In this document: piece after piece, positions 38,626 through 45,180 of the stretch
Layout: each line of letters begins with the position of its first letter
Numbering within the stretch: the first letter of the stretch is position 1
Origin: Nioella ostreopsis
GTDB taxonomy: Bacteria > Pseudomonadota > Alphaproteobacteria > Rhodobacterales > Rhodobacteraceae
DNA length: 45,180 bases
Direction: 5' to 3'
NCBI RefSeq assembly: GCF_004000255.1
Contig: NZ_RCIQ01000027.1
Span: forward strand, 1 to 45,180
The notes under the pieces: model-generated
The model's input: the letters and a program-made list of their open reading frames with translations, nothing else
Databases searched by the model: none
Told to the model about the DNA's origin: nothing
Made by a program: the position numbers and the translations under genes

Positions 38626-40452
38626 ATGACAAAGCAAGAGACGATCATCGCCCCCATCGAACAGGTTCCCTTCGATGATCTGTATGTTTCCGACCTGAAC
38701 CCGCGCACCGTGTTCAGCCCCGAGGGGATCGAGGCACTGGCAGAGAATATCCGCCAGCTTGGCCTGATCCAGAACCTCGCCGGGCTGCGCGATGAAACCG
38801 GCAAGGTTGGCATCGTGGCCGGAGGCCGGAGGCTTCGCGCCCTGGCTTTGCTGCAAGACGATCCGCGCTTCGCTACGGTTTCCGTGAAGATCGCGCCCGA
38901 TCAGGCGACCGCCGAGATTTGGGCATCGAGCGAGAACCACCACCGCGAACAACCCCATGCCGCCGATGAAATCCGCGAATATGGCAGCATGGCCGAGCGG
39001 GGCGTTCCGGTTCCCTCCATCGCCATCGCGTTCGGCGTCAATGAAAAGCACGTCTATCGCCGCTTGAAGCTGGCAAGCCTGCCGGTGTCGGTTCTGGACG
39101 CCTTGAAGGCCGGGGAAATCACCCTGTCGAACGCCGCCGCCTTCACCGTCAGCGAGGACGAGGCGAACACGCTGGCCGTGCTGGAAAAGGTGCGGGGCGA
39201 GGGCTACAGCGATCACCAGATCAAGCAGATGCTCAAACCGGACTCGGTGCGCAGCACGGATCGGCGCGTGAAGTTTGTTGGCCTTGAGGCTTACGAGGCC
39301 GAGGGCGGGCGCGTCACTGGCGACCTTTTCGCAGACCAGACCTATTTCGATGATGTTGCCCTGCTGGACGAACTGTTCAAGGCGAAGCTGAACGCCACCG
39401 CCGAGGCCATGACCGGCGACGGTTGGAAATGGGCCGAGGCGATGGACACCACCTATCTTGGTTATTACGAGATCGAGGAACGGAAGCTGGACCGCATCTA
39501 TCGGGATGAAGGGACGCTCACCGAAGAGCAGTCAGAGCGTTACGACGAACTGGCGGAATTGGCCGAAGGTGAGGTTCTGGACGCCGAGGGCGAGGCCGAA
39601 CTGGCGGCGCTGCAAGCCGTGTTGGATGGTGCATTCAGCGCCGAGCAGAAGGCCGTTTCGGGCGTCCTTGTCTACGTCAACCAGAGCGGCGAGGTTCAGA
39701 CCGCCGAGGGGCTGGTGAGGCGTGAGGACCGGGCCGCCGCCATCGAGGCCGGGTTCCTGCGCAAGTCCAGCCATTCGAGCGCCGAGGCCGAGCCGAAATC
39801 CCCCATCAGCCAGAAGCTGCGCGACGACCTGTCCCGTGTCGCACAGGGCGCACGGCAACATGCGGTGTTGCGCGATCCCGATCTGCTGATTGACCTTCTG
39901 GCCTACCAGTTGAGCCACGCCCTGCGCTGGAACGATCCGCTTGGCATCGCCACGACCGAGGTTCCGAACTGGCCTTCGACCGAGGCCGAGGGCTATGCCC
40001 TTGACGAGCGCCTGACCAGCAACCCGCCGCGCGATATGTGGGATGCGAAAGACCTTGGCGCATCCTTCCGCGCGTTTCGCAAGAAAGGCCCGGAGCATGT
40101 GCGCGGTGAACTGGTCCGGTTCCTTGCCGCTCAATATCGGGGCGGCGACGAGAAGCTGTCCGCGATGATCGACAAGGAGACGCAGCCGAATATCCGCGAA
40201 GTCTGGACCCCCAATGCGGCGAACTTCTTTTCTCGCGTCGGAGGCCCCTACCTCAACGATCTGTGGCGCGATCTGCTGGACCTGTCCGACGATCACCCGA
40301 CCGCCACGACCTTCGCCAAGCTGAAAAAGGGCGAGAAGGCCGACAAGCTGGAAGCCCTGTTCCGTGGCGACCACGATCTGCGCAGCGCCCTTGGCGTCAC
40401 CGACGAGCAGGCCGCGAAGATCGGGGCATGGCTGCCCGAAGGCATGAAGTGA
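38626..40452 (+). CDS. parB: large ParB/RepB/Spo0J-like protein
   Basis: 608 aa from MTKQETIIAPIEQ. The ParB N-terminal CTP-binding-type domain (DLYVSDLNPRTVF, GLIQNLAGLR, GGRRLRAL, ENHHREQPHAADE) is followed by the helix-turn-helix (AFGVNEKHVYRRLKLASLP). A long C-terminal half contains acidic helices. Proteins of this size are typical of alphaproteobacterial mobile elements and are annotated as ParB or nuclease-like. No ParA lies next to it; the only ParA-like gene in the window already has its own partner. It may act in gene regulation or early establishment as well as partition. Confidence 0.85.
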   Translation: MTKQETIIAPIEQVPFDDLYVSDLNPRTVFSPEGIEALAENIRQLGLIQNLAGLRDETGKVGIVAGGRRLRALALLQDDPRFATVSVKIAPDQATAEIWASSENHHREQPHAADEIREYGSMAERGVPVPSIAIAFGVNEKHVYRRLKLASLPVSVLDALKAGEITLSNAAAFTVSEDEANTLAVLEKVRGEGYSDHQIKQMLKPDSVRSTDRRVKFVGLEAYEAEGGRVTGDLFADQTYFDDVALLDELFKAKLNATAEAMTGDGWKWAEAMDTTYLGYYEIEERKLDRIYRDEGTLTEEQSERYDELAELAEGEVLDAEGEAELAALQAVLDGAFSAEQKAVSGVLVYVNQSGEVQTAEGLVRREDRAAAIEAGFLRKSSHSSAEAEPKSPISQKLRDDLSRVAQGARQHAVLRDPDLLIDLLAYQLSHALRWNDPLGIATTEVPNWPSTEAEGYALDERLTSNPPRDMWDAKDLGASFRAFRKKGPEHVRGELVRFLAAQYRGGDEKLSAMIDKETQPNIREVWTPNAANFFSRVGGPYLNDLWRDLLDLSDDHPTATTFAKLKKGEKADKLEALFRGDHDLRSALGVTDEQAAKIGAWLPEGMK

Positions 40453-40498
40453 GATCGAGGGCGGGGCGGCAGCGCCCCGCCCACCGATGGAGGTTCCC

Positions 40499-41131
40499 AT
40501 GAGATTCAAGCGTTCACCCCGACACCCGTTCACCGACACGCCCCGCAAGCGGGCCGCACTGCGCCGGAAACAGCGCCTTGAGCGCGAGGCCCTTCCGTTG
40601 CTGGCCGATCAGATTGCCGAGGCACAGCCGAGCGAGGACCGTGTTATGGCAGACCGCGCACTGGCATGGTCCGAACAGGAAATCAGGGACCGTCGCGCTC
40701 GGGCAGAGAAGTGGCATGAAGCCCGCCGCCAGATCGACGCCCTGCCCGAAGATGAGCGCCGCGCTGTGCGGCGGGCATGGGACTGCGCCCCATACCCCGC
40801 CGACCCGTCTTATCTGTTGAGCGTCCTGCACAGCTACAGCCAAGGCAGGATCGACTTGAAAAGCCCGCCTTTCCCGCTGTCGCGCACCGACGCCTCGGGC
40901 GCGAGGATCGCGAACCTGTTCGCTTCATCTGACCTGTTCGTGACGATCCTCAAGGCGCGGGAGATTGCCGCCGATCCTGACCGTCACCCGCTGGCGGAAC
41001 GTCACGCAGCCTATCACCATCTTCAACTGGCGGCATCGAAGAACAAGGATCGCGACCGCGCCGCCCAGAATCGCGTGTTGGCCTCGCAGCTATTCCTTCG
41101 CCTCGGAGAATTGGAGAACGCCCATGCCTGA
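40499..41131 (+). CDS. hypothetical plasmid protein
   Basis: 210 aa from MRFKRSPRHPF, with GGAGG just ahead. It is very rich in Arg and Glu and largely helical, with no signal peptide or membrane segment. The end overlaps the next small gene by eight bases, so both belong to the parB operon. Not recognised. Confidence 0.7.
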   Translation: MRFKRSPRHPFTDTPRKRAALRRKQRLEREALPLLADQIAEAQPSEDRVMADRALAWSEQEIRDRRARAEKWHEARRQIDALPEDERRAVRRAWDCAPYPADPSYLLSVLHSYSQGRIDLKSPPFPLSRTDASGARIANLFASSDLFVTILKAREIAADPDRHPLAERHAAYHHLQLAASKNKDRDRAAQNRVLASQLFLRLGELENAHA

Positions 41132-41387
41132 TTTCACCGCCCACCGTCATCCGGTCCTTGCCGTGCGCTGCCCCGATTGCGGCAGAGCGCCCGGCGTCTG
41201 GTGCCGTCGCCCGAGCGGCCACATGGCGAGCGACTTTCATCACAGTCGCAAGGTGGAGGCGGATCGCGTCTTCATCGACCAGCACGGACCTGACGCCAGC
41301 ATCCTGCGCGACGGCGACGGATGGATCATTGATCCACGCGGGCGCGTCGGCATTCGGCCTCAGCCCGAGCAACTGGCTTTGTTCTGA
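41124..41387 (+). CDS. phage/plasmid-type zinc-finger protein
   Basis: 87 aa. The motif VRCPDCGRAPGVWCRRPSGHMASDFHHSR (CxxC, then C and H) matches the small DNA-binding zinc finger often found in phage and plasmid proteins. The rest is short and ends with QLALF. It is coupled to the gene upstream. Confidence 0.7.
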   Translation: MPDFTAHRHPVLAVRCPDCGRAPGVWCRRPSGHMASDFHHSRKVEADRVFIDQHGPDASILRDGDGWIIDPRGRVGIRPQPEQLALF

Positions 41388-41453
41388 GGGATATTCATGG
41401 CGCTGGCGAGAACTGATCGACTGTGCTACGACTGGAACTAAAGGAGAACTTAG

Positions 41454-41693
41454 ATGTTTGATCGCCGCGCTCACGCTGAAGAAATCATTGCCGAACTGAT
41501 CGGCAAGATGTGGAACTGGTTCTTTATCGGAGCTGCTGGCGCGGCTATCGTGATCGCCGCTTGCATCGCGTTCTTCGCGGGGGTCAACGTCCCCAATCTG
41601 ATTTACTGGATCGGCACAGCCATCGCCTTCGGGTGCTTCGCACAAGCCGCCAATCTGTCGAACGAAATTCGGAGCCGCCGCGCGCATCTTTGA
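41454..41693 (+). CDS. small two-helix membrane protein
   Basis: 79 aa. A charged N-terminus is followed by two hydrophobic helices (about 22-42 and 47-66) and a basic end. AAGGAG lies nine bases before the ATG. The family is not recognised; position between maintenance genes gives no clear role. Confidence 0.6.
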   Translation: MFDRRAHAEEIIAELIGKMWNWFFIGAAGAAIVIAACIAFFAGVNVPNLIYWIGTAIAFGCFAQAANLSNEIRSRRAHL

Positions 41694-41743
41694 CGCCGGG
41701 CAGGCCAGCTTTTTGAGAATATCCTTGTGGTGAGGATAACACT

Positions 41744-41771
41744 GGCCCCGCTCGCGCGGGGCCTCTTTTTT
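41744..41771 (+). terminator. intrinsic terminator
   Basis: Perfect GGCCCCGC / GCGGGGCC stem with TCGC loop, followed by TCTTTTTT. It ends the parB operon after the membrane-protein gene. Confidence 0.9.
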
Positions 41772-41796
41772 CCAGGGACCGACATTCAGGACGATC

Positions 41797-42159
41797 ATGC
41801 ACGACGACGACGAAACCACCTTCAAGGATAGGCTCGATCTGGTTCAGTATCGCATGGCCGAGATCGTCTTTTGTCCGGGCCGTGTCGTCCGGGCCTGCTG
41901 GCGTGGCGGGCGACCGACGATCAACCGCTATATGCTGGCCTTCCTGACTGTGTTCCTGCCTGCCCTCGGATTCGGCATCGTCATGGGATGGGCCATGAGC
42001 GGGTCCGAGCATTTCCTGTTCGGCGCGGATCGGACATTCACCCGGCAGCTTGGCGAGGCGTTCATGCTGATCTGGATGATTGCCGTTCTCTACCTGCTCG
42101 CCATCGGCATCACGATTATCGTCATGGGCTGGTTCCGAAAGGGACCGCGCCGAGGGTGA
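41797..42159 (+). CDS. membrane protein, unknown
   Basis: 120 aa with a charged N-terminal 45 residues, two hydrophobic helices (about 47-68 and 90-112) and a basic end FRKGPRRG. It starts just after the terminator, so it needs its own promoter or readthrough. Not recognised. Confidence 0.55.
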   Translation: MHDDDETTFKDRLDLVQYRMAEIVFCPGRVVRACWRGGRPTINRYMLAFLTVFLPALGFGIVMGWAMSGSEHFLFGADRTFTRQLGEAFMLIWMIAVLYLLAIGITIIVMGWFRKGPRRG

Positions 42160-42236
42160 TGCCCGGTGCGCCGGGACTGCGCCCCGACGCACCGGCCTTG
42201 CGCTACCCGCGCAGGGGCCGCTGCGCGGCTTGGCCG

Positions 42237-42698
42237 TCAGCACCAACCCTGCCGCCTGCCCCCATTGTATTCCCGCGCCAGCCCTTCCCCGATCAGGATA
42301 CCGGCCACGTCCGCACGACCGATGTAAAGCCGCGCTAGCCCTCGGTCATTTCGGTCGCGGCCCGGCAACACGATCAGTTCCACCAACTCGCCCGAGCCGA
42401 TCAGCTCGCGCAAGCGCCTCGTCGCCTCGTCACCAAGCGCCTTTTCATATGCACATTGCGGATCGTAGGTTTCCGGCGTGTCGAGACCGACCAGCCGGAA
42501 CCGCTCACCGCCCAGGTCAATCGTGTCGCCGTCGATCACATAGACTGAAGCCGGATTGATCGGCTCTGCCGCCGTCCCGGTGTCGATCGACAGCAAGGCC
42601 GCGACGATCATCGCACCTGTTGCCGCAACTCCAAACAAGCGCCTGCGTCGCGCATGTTGTCCGCGTCTCGATCCAGTTTCTCGCAGCCAGTTTCGCAA
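42237..42698 (-). CDS. exported thermonuclease-like (SNase) protein
   Basis: About 153 aa if it starts at the TTG at 42698, which gives a signal segment (RRLFGVAATGAMIVAALLS). The ATG at 42788 would add an Arg-rich tail that looks non-coding. SNase motifs: YVIDGDTIDLGGERFRLVGLDTPET (metal Asp, Arg), ATRRLRELI, and RNDRGLARLYIG (catalytic Arg region). It is a short form common on plasmids and probably periplasmic. The start is uncertain. Confidence 0.75.
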   Translation of the reverse strand: MRNWLRETGSRRGQHARRRRLFGVAATGAMIVAALLSIDTGTAAEPINPASVYVIDGDTIDLGGERFRLVGLDTPETYDPQCAYEKALGDEATRRLRELIGSGELVELIVLPGRDRNDRGLARLYIGRADVAGILIGEGLAREYNGGRRQGWC

Positions 42699-43113
42699 GC
42701 CGCTCTGCCCTCTTCTGTTCCTGTGCCGGTTGTCGCTAGGCCGCCATCGGGTTTCCCTTGACCCATTTGCCGCTGCGCAGATGAGCATCCGTCGCCCCAG
42801 GTTTCGACCGTCGCCGTGATTGTCCTTGCAGTATGAATCGAGCCCCTGTCGAGATCCACACGCCGCTGCCTTCCTTGATCTGGAACCGACACTGAAATTC
42901 GTGCAACCCAGGTATTCACCCGTCTCCTTGGTCCGGGTTTCTCAAACGGAACATTGCTTGTTCCTCTCTTAGCGACCGTCCGGGGCTAACGCCCCGCCCT
43001 TCAATCAAAAAATCGGTTTCCGCTTTGCGGACCCTCCGATTTTTGGCTTGATCGCATCGAGGACCAGCATGACCGTTTTTCATCGAAACACTAAGATACC
43101 AAGGAGACAAAAA
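42699..43113. other. interval with structured ssb leader
   Basis: A 103-codon minus-strand frame at 42608-42919 runs into the nuclease gene but has no clear domain, so it is not called. The right half holds CGGGGC / GCCCCG (42981-42996) and a terminator-like hairpin at 43008-43044. The rest shows nothing. Confidence 0.4.
43008..43044. terminator. bidirectional hairpin in the ssb leader
   Basis: AAAAATCGG / CCGATTTTT arms enclose a smaller TCCG-CTTT-CGGA hairpin, with A/T tracts on both flanks. It lies 70 bases before ssb and may end upstream transcripts or act as an attenuator. Confidence 0.55.
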
Positions 43114-43464
43114 ATGAATACCTTCGCTGAGTTTGAAATCATCGGTCGGGTCGGTCAGATCAAGGAAGGCAACGGCGTCCTCTGGGTTTCCATCGCCGCC
43201 GAGTATGGCCGCAAGGACAATCACGGCGACTTTCAGTCGAAACCCTTCTGGAACGACGTGAGTATCTTCAACGAGAACGTCATCAAATGGGTCAAGGAAA
43301 ACACCGTCAAAGGCGACCTGGTTCGCGCGACCGGCACCATCCGCTCCGAGAGCTACGAGACCAATAGCGGCGAAACCCGCCACGGCGTGAAACTGGCCTG
43401 CGACAACTTCGCCAACCTGGCCCACATGATCCGCAAGCAGATGGAGCGGCAACAGGCGGGCTGA
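43114..43464 (+). CDS. ssb: single-stranded DNA-binding protein (SSB-like)
   Basis: 116 aa from MNTFAEFEIIGRVGQI, with AAGGAG ahead. The OB-fold pattern is clear: IIGRVGQIKEG, FWNDVSIFNENVIKWVKENTVKGDLVRATGTIR. It lacks the usual acidic C-terminal tip of housekeeping SSB and ends with a basic helix (MIRKQMERQQAG). Plasmid SSB proteins are typical of the leading region, where they protect incoming single strands. Confidence 0.82.
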   Translation: MNTFAEFEIIGRVGQIKEGNGVLWVSIAAEYGRKDNHGDFQSKPFWNDVSIFNENVIKWVKENTVKGDLVRATGTIRSESYETNSGETRHGVKLACDNFANLAHMIRKQMERQQAG

Positions 43465-43771
43465 CCGCCCGGGCGGGCCTCACGGCCCGCCTGCCCTTCG
43501 GGCGCGGCGCTGCGCCCCGACCAATCGGCCGCCCCCATCGAGAGGGCGGCCGATCGCGCTTCACAGCCTTCAGCTCCGAACCGCCGACAAGCGGCAATGC
43601 GACACTGGACCCCTGCGAAGGTGCAGGGTCTGCCTCCTTGAAAAACAGCGGCCACTCTACACGGCGCGGCGAGCCGTCAACACCAAGCCCTTCGGGGCGC
43701 TGCGCGCGTGTTGACGGCCCGCCTTTCCCGCCGTGTCACCGAGCCTCGTTTTTTCAATCAGGAGACAGACC
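43465..43771. other. gene-free interval with two inverted repeats
   Basis: No gene is supported. It holds ATCGGCCGCCC / GGGCGGCCGAT (43524-43554), an 11-base stem that probably ends ssb. It also has an 11-base inverted repeat GCCGTCAACAC / GTGTTGACGGC (43673-43718) with a 24-base spacer before the micro-protein gene. Confidence 0.5.
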
Positions 43772-43933
43772 ATGAAATTCATTCGCAAGCGTTCCATCAA
43801 ACTTCGTCGCATCGCCGCTCGCCGGCTCCGAGCCATCCGCAAGCTGCTGCGCGCAATCGACCTCAGCCTTACGATCTCGATCAACCTCGGCTTCCTGAAG
43901 GTCGGGATCACCCTCAAGCGCCGCCCCGAGTAG
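43772..43933 (+). CDS. 53-aa arginine-rich micro-protein
   Basis: 53 aa from MKFIRKRS, with AGGAG eight bases ahead. The first ~30 residues are almost all Arg, Lys, Leu, Ile and Ala, giving a strongly basic amphipathic helix. A short beta-like end ISINLGFLKVGITLKRR follows. It may bind nucleic acid or membranes. Function unknown. Confidence 0.5.
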   Translation: MKFIRKRSIKLRRIAARRLRAIRKLLRAIDLSLTISINLGFLKVGITLKRRPE

Positions 43934-43945
43934 GGCGGCTGCAAC

Positions 43946-43974
43946 GGCCAGGCCCTCCGGGGCTTGGCCTTTCT
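43946..43974 (+). terminator. intrinsic terminator after micro-protein gene
   Basis: GGCCAGGCC / GGCTTGGCC stem (one mismatch) with a CTCCGG-type loop, then TTTCT. It sits 12 bases after the stop. Confidence 0.7.
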
Positions 43975-43977
43975 GCA

Positions 43978-44038
43978 TTTCATCTTCCCTGAAATATCCT
44001 CGGGGGAGCGCCGCCAGGCGCGGGGGCAGACAGCCCCC
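43978..44038. repeat. dispersed intergenic repeat, copy B
   Basis: 61 bases, near identical to copy A at 24709-24769; the differences lie in the loop of the GCGCC..GGCGC hairpin. It abuts the stop of the minus-strand gene at 44039. Confidence 0.75.
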
Positions 44039-44380
44039 TCACCGCTCCGGGCACATGCGCCGCAGCGCGGCCATTCCATCCGTAATGGCCGGGCCGTTGG
44101 GCACCTGAAGCTGGCCCAGGTTCTCGGTCACGGCCGCCGCCGCCGCCAAGGCGTCGCCATCGCCGCTCGTCGCCAGATGCGCCAGCATGGCGGCCTGGTT
44201 TTGCAGCATGTTGCCGGTCACTTCGATGTTGGCGATGTTCGCCTGCACCATCTGCGACATGGCCGCGCTCACAAGCTCGCAATCGTCAGCCGAGCCTTCC
44301 TGCGCATGGGCTGCTGCTGCGCCAACCAGGTATGCCGCCGCTGGCAGGCTGCGCATCACGTTTGCCGCTATCAGTTTCAT
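44039..44380 (-). CDS. small exported helical protein
   Basis: 113 aa from MKLIAANVMRSL, with GAAAGGAG upstream. The signal peptide is cleaved near AHA-QEGS. The mature part is helical and Ala-rich (SAAMSQMVQANIANIEVTGNMLQNQ), with cysteines near both ends (DDCELV, RRMCPER) that may pair. Probably periplasmic. Not recognised. Confidence 0.6.
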   Translation of the reverse strand: MKLIAANVMRSLPAAAYLVGAAAAHAQEGSADDCELVSAAMSQMVQANIANIEVTGNMLQNQAAMLAHLATSGDGDALAAAAAVTENLGQLQVPNGPAITDGMAALRRMCPER

Positions 44381-44402
44381 CGAAAGCTCCTTTCTTCCGA
44401 CC

Positions 44403-44828
44403 TCATGCGAGATCGGTCTTCGCAAAATCATCGCCCTTGTAGAGCAAGGGGGCATGAAACGCCTTAGCGGCGGCGTAGGCGAGGGCGTCACCCATGTTGA
44501 GTTTCGCCGGATGACCGGCCACCTTGCCGTATTTCCTCAACGCCGCGATCGCCGCCGAGCCCATGCTTTCGGTGAGGTGCATTTCACGAACGCCGAGTGA
44601 TTGGAGCAGGTCTGCGACAAGCTCGCTCGCCTTGTCGAAGTGCGCCTCGCTGATATGCGTTACGCCATCCTTTTCCTTCAGATCCCGTGCGATCCCGAGC
44701 GTCGTTTCTACCCGCACAACCGGCGAAATCATCAGCTTGCCTCGGGCCTGTTCCATTGCTTTGAGCATCGCCGGGGCTTCCGGCTCATTCAGCAGCACGG
44801 CGCAAAGCGCGCTGGCGTCGATGAACAT
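44403..44828 (-). CDS. vapC: VapC-type PIN-domain toxin
   Basis: 141 aa. PIN-domain acidic residues are in MFIDASAL (Asp4), VRVETTLG (Glu) and NMGDALAYAAA (Asp), ending with LLYKGDDFAKTDL. VapC toxins cleave RNA, commonly initiator tRNA. It is paired with an upstream antitoxin by a one-base overlap, and the pair would stabilise the plasmid. Confidence 0.9.
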   Translation of the reverse strand: MFIDASALCAVLLNEPEAPAMLKAMEQARGKLMISPVVRVETTLGIARDLKEKDGVTHISEAHFDKASELVADLLQSLGVREMHLTESMGSAAIAALRKYGKVAGHPAKLNMGDALAYAAAKAFHAPLLYKGDDFAKTDLA

Positions 44829-45079
44829 CAGTCATCACCCCACAGCTCATCCATGAACGGCTTGTCGTCGGATTCGCGCGGTTTCAGACCTGCCTCGGCT
44901 GCCTTTCGCTGAACCTTCGCTACACGTTCCGCGAGGGTTTCCTGCTTCTCCAACGCCGCTATACTATTGAGCAAGGCCGTGCGAACCGCTTCGGTTTTGT
45001 TCCTTGCGCCAGAGGCAGCAAGGTAGCGGTCAACGAGCTTATCTACGTCCGGGTCTTTGATGTAGAGGGGCATGTGCAT
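44828..45079 (-). CDS. vapB: VapB-type antitoxin (Rv0623-like)
   Basis: 83 aa. The N-terminal MPLYIKDPDVDKLVDRYLAASGARNKTEAVRTAL is a ribbon-helix-helix-like antitoxin domain. The acidic tail (RESDDKPFMDELWGDD) is the probable toxin-binding segment. Start is the ATG at 45079 or at 45073, both behind GAAAGGA. It likely represses its own operon through the inverted repeat overlapping its start. Confidence 0.85.
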   Translation of the reverse strand: MHMPLYIKDPDVDKLVDRYLAASGARNKTEAVRTALLNSIAALEKQETLAERVAKVQRKAAEAGLKPRESDDKPFMDELWGDD

Positions 45080-45094
45080 ATCCTTTCAGGATAT
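45078..45094. promoter_or_regulatory. vapBC operator candidate
   Basis: ATATCC / GGATAT inverted repeat with a 5-base spacer overlapping the ribosome site. An AT-rich -10-like TATATT lies just upstream on the minus strand. It is suited to autoregulation by the VapBC complex. Confidence 0.5.
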
Positions 45095-45147
45095 ACAATA
45101 TAGCCGAAAAGTATATCCCGCAAGTGCTAGTATCTTCGATTGTTGAA

Positions 45148-45180
45148 TTTCGTGGCGAATCCCGGTCGTTCGTGACCTCG
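45148..45180. repeat. backbone repeat, right copy (cut by window end)
   Basis: 33 bases matching 32382-32414 with two mismatches, the last 25 identical. The repeat may continue beyond the window. Confidence 0.75.

Noticed and set aside
42608-42919. 103-codon minus-strand frame upstream of the nuclease
   Set aside because: Arg/Gly/Thr-rich with no domain, overlaps the nuclease start region and lacks a good ribosome site. Could be real, but evidence is too thin.
42949-42963. GAAC-N7-GTTC as a second LexA box before ssb
   Set aside because: The alphaproteobacterial box is a direct repeat (GTTC-N7-GTTC). This is an inverted repeat of the half-site and does not fit.

Overview
The window looks like most of a conjugative plasmid, or plasmid-like element, of an alphaproteobacterium, most likely Rhodobacterales (Paracoccus/Rhodobacter/Roseobacter relatives). 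The pointers are a stand-alone RepC-type initiator, a VirB/VirD4 transfer system, a perfect GTTC-N7-GTTC LexA box of the alphaproteobacterial type, a tripartite biotin-uptake operon (bioY-bioM-bioN), and three copies of a dispersed intergenic repeat that I associate from memory with Rhodobacteraceae. No tRNA, rRNA, CRISPR array or complete insertion sequence was seen.

Layout. 1-2340: antirestriction protein ArdC, a tiny zinc-ribbon gene and small unknown genes. 2340-4313: a ParA/VirC1-like ATPase and its partner on the minus strand, then an array of 34 phased seven-base repeats and a cluster of hairpins that probably holds oriT. 4314-9727: relaxosome protein, relaxase and coupling protein VirD4 on the plus strand. 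9754-9781: a bidirectional terminator. 9781-21296: the type IV secretion operon on the minus strand (virB1, B2, B3, B4, a lipoprotein, a VirB5/transglycosylase hybrid, virB5, B8, B9, B10, B11, two small genes, virB6). 21474-24270: two exported unknown proteins, then repC with a probable antisense-RNA region. 24281-25810: small genes and a serine resolvase.

Two cargo modules follow. Module 1 (about 25920-29940) carries a Fe(II)/2-oxoglutarate oxygenase with a halogenase-like HxG metal motif, bioY-bioM-bioN, and an opposing bioY-DUF1284 pair. It is bracketed by two diverged copies of a resolvase-3'-end/yedK-3'-end junction. Between the modules lies an SOS cassette (yedK, a small gene and a Y-family polymerase around a LexA box). 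Module 2 (about 32638-37432) has a divergent Lrp regulator facing azlC-azlD, a three-His-box membrane desaturase/hydroxylase, a variant proline dehydrogenase and a class V PLP enzyme. I read module 2 as an undescribed pathway that makes or modifies an unusual amino acid and exports it through AzlCD.

37897-45180 is a second block of plasmid maintenance and probable leading-region genes: DUF3768, a large ParB-like protein, small zinc-finger and membrane proteins, a nuclease, SSB and a VapBC toxin-antitoxin pair. The leader in front of ardC recurs in front of the DUF3768 gene. The last 33 bases of the window recur just after the Y-family polymerase gene. Both repeats suggest the element was assembled by recombination between related backbones.
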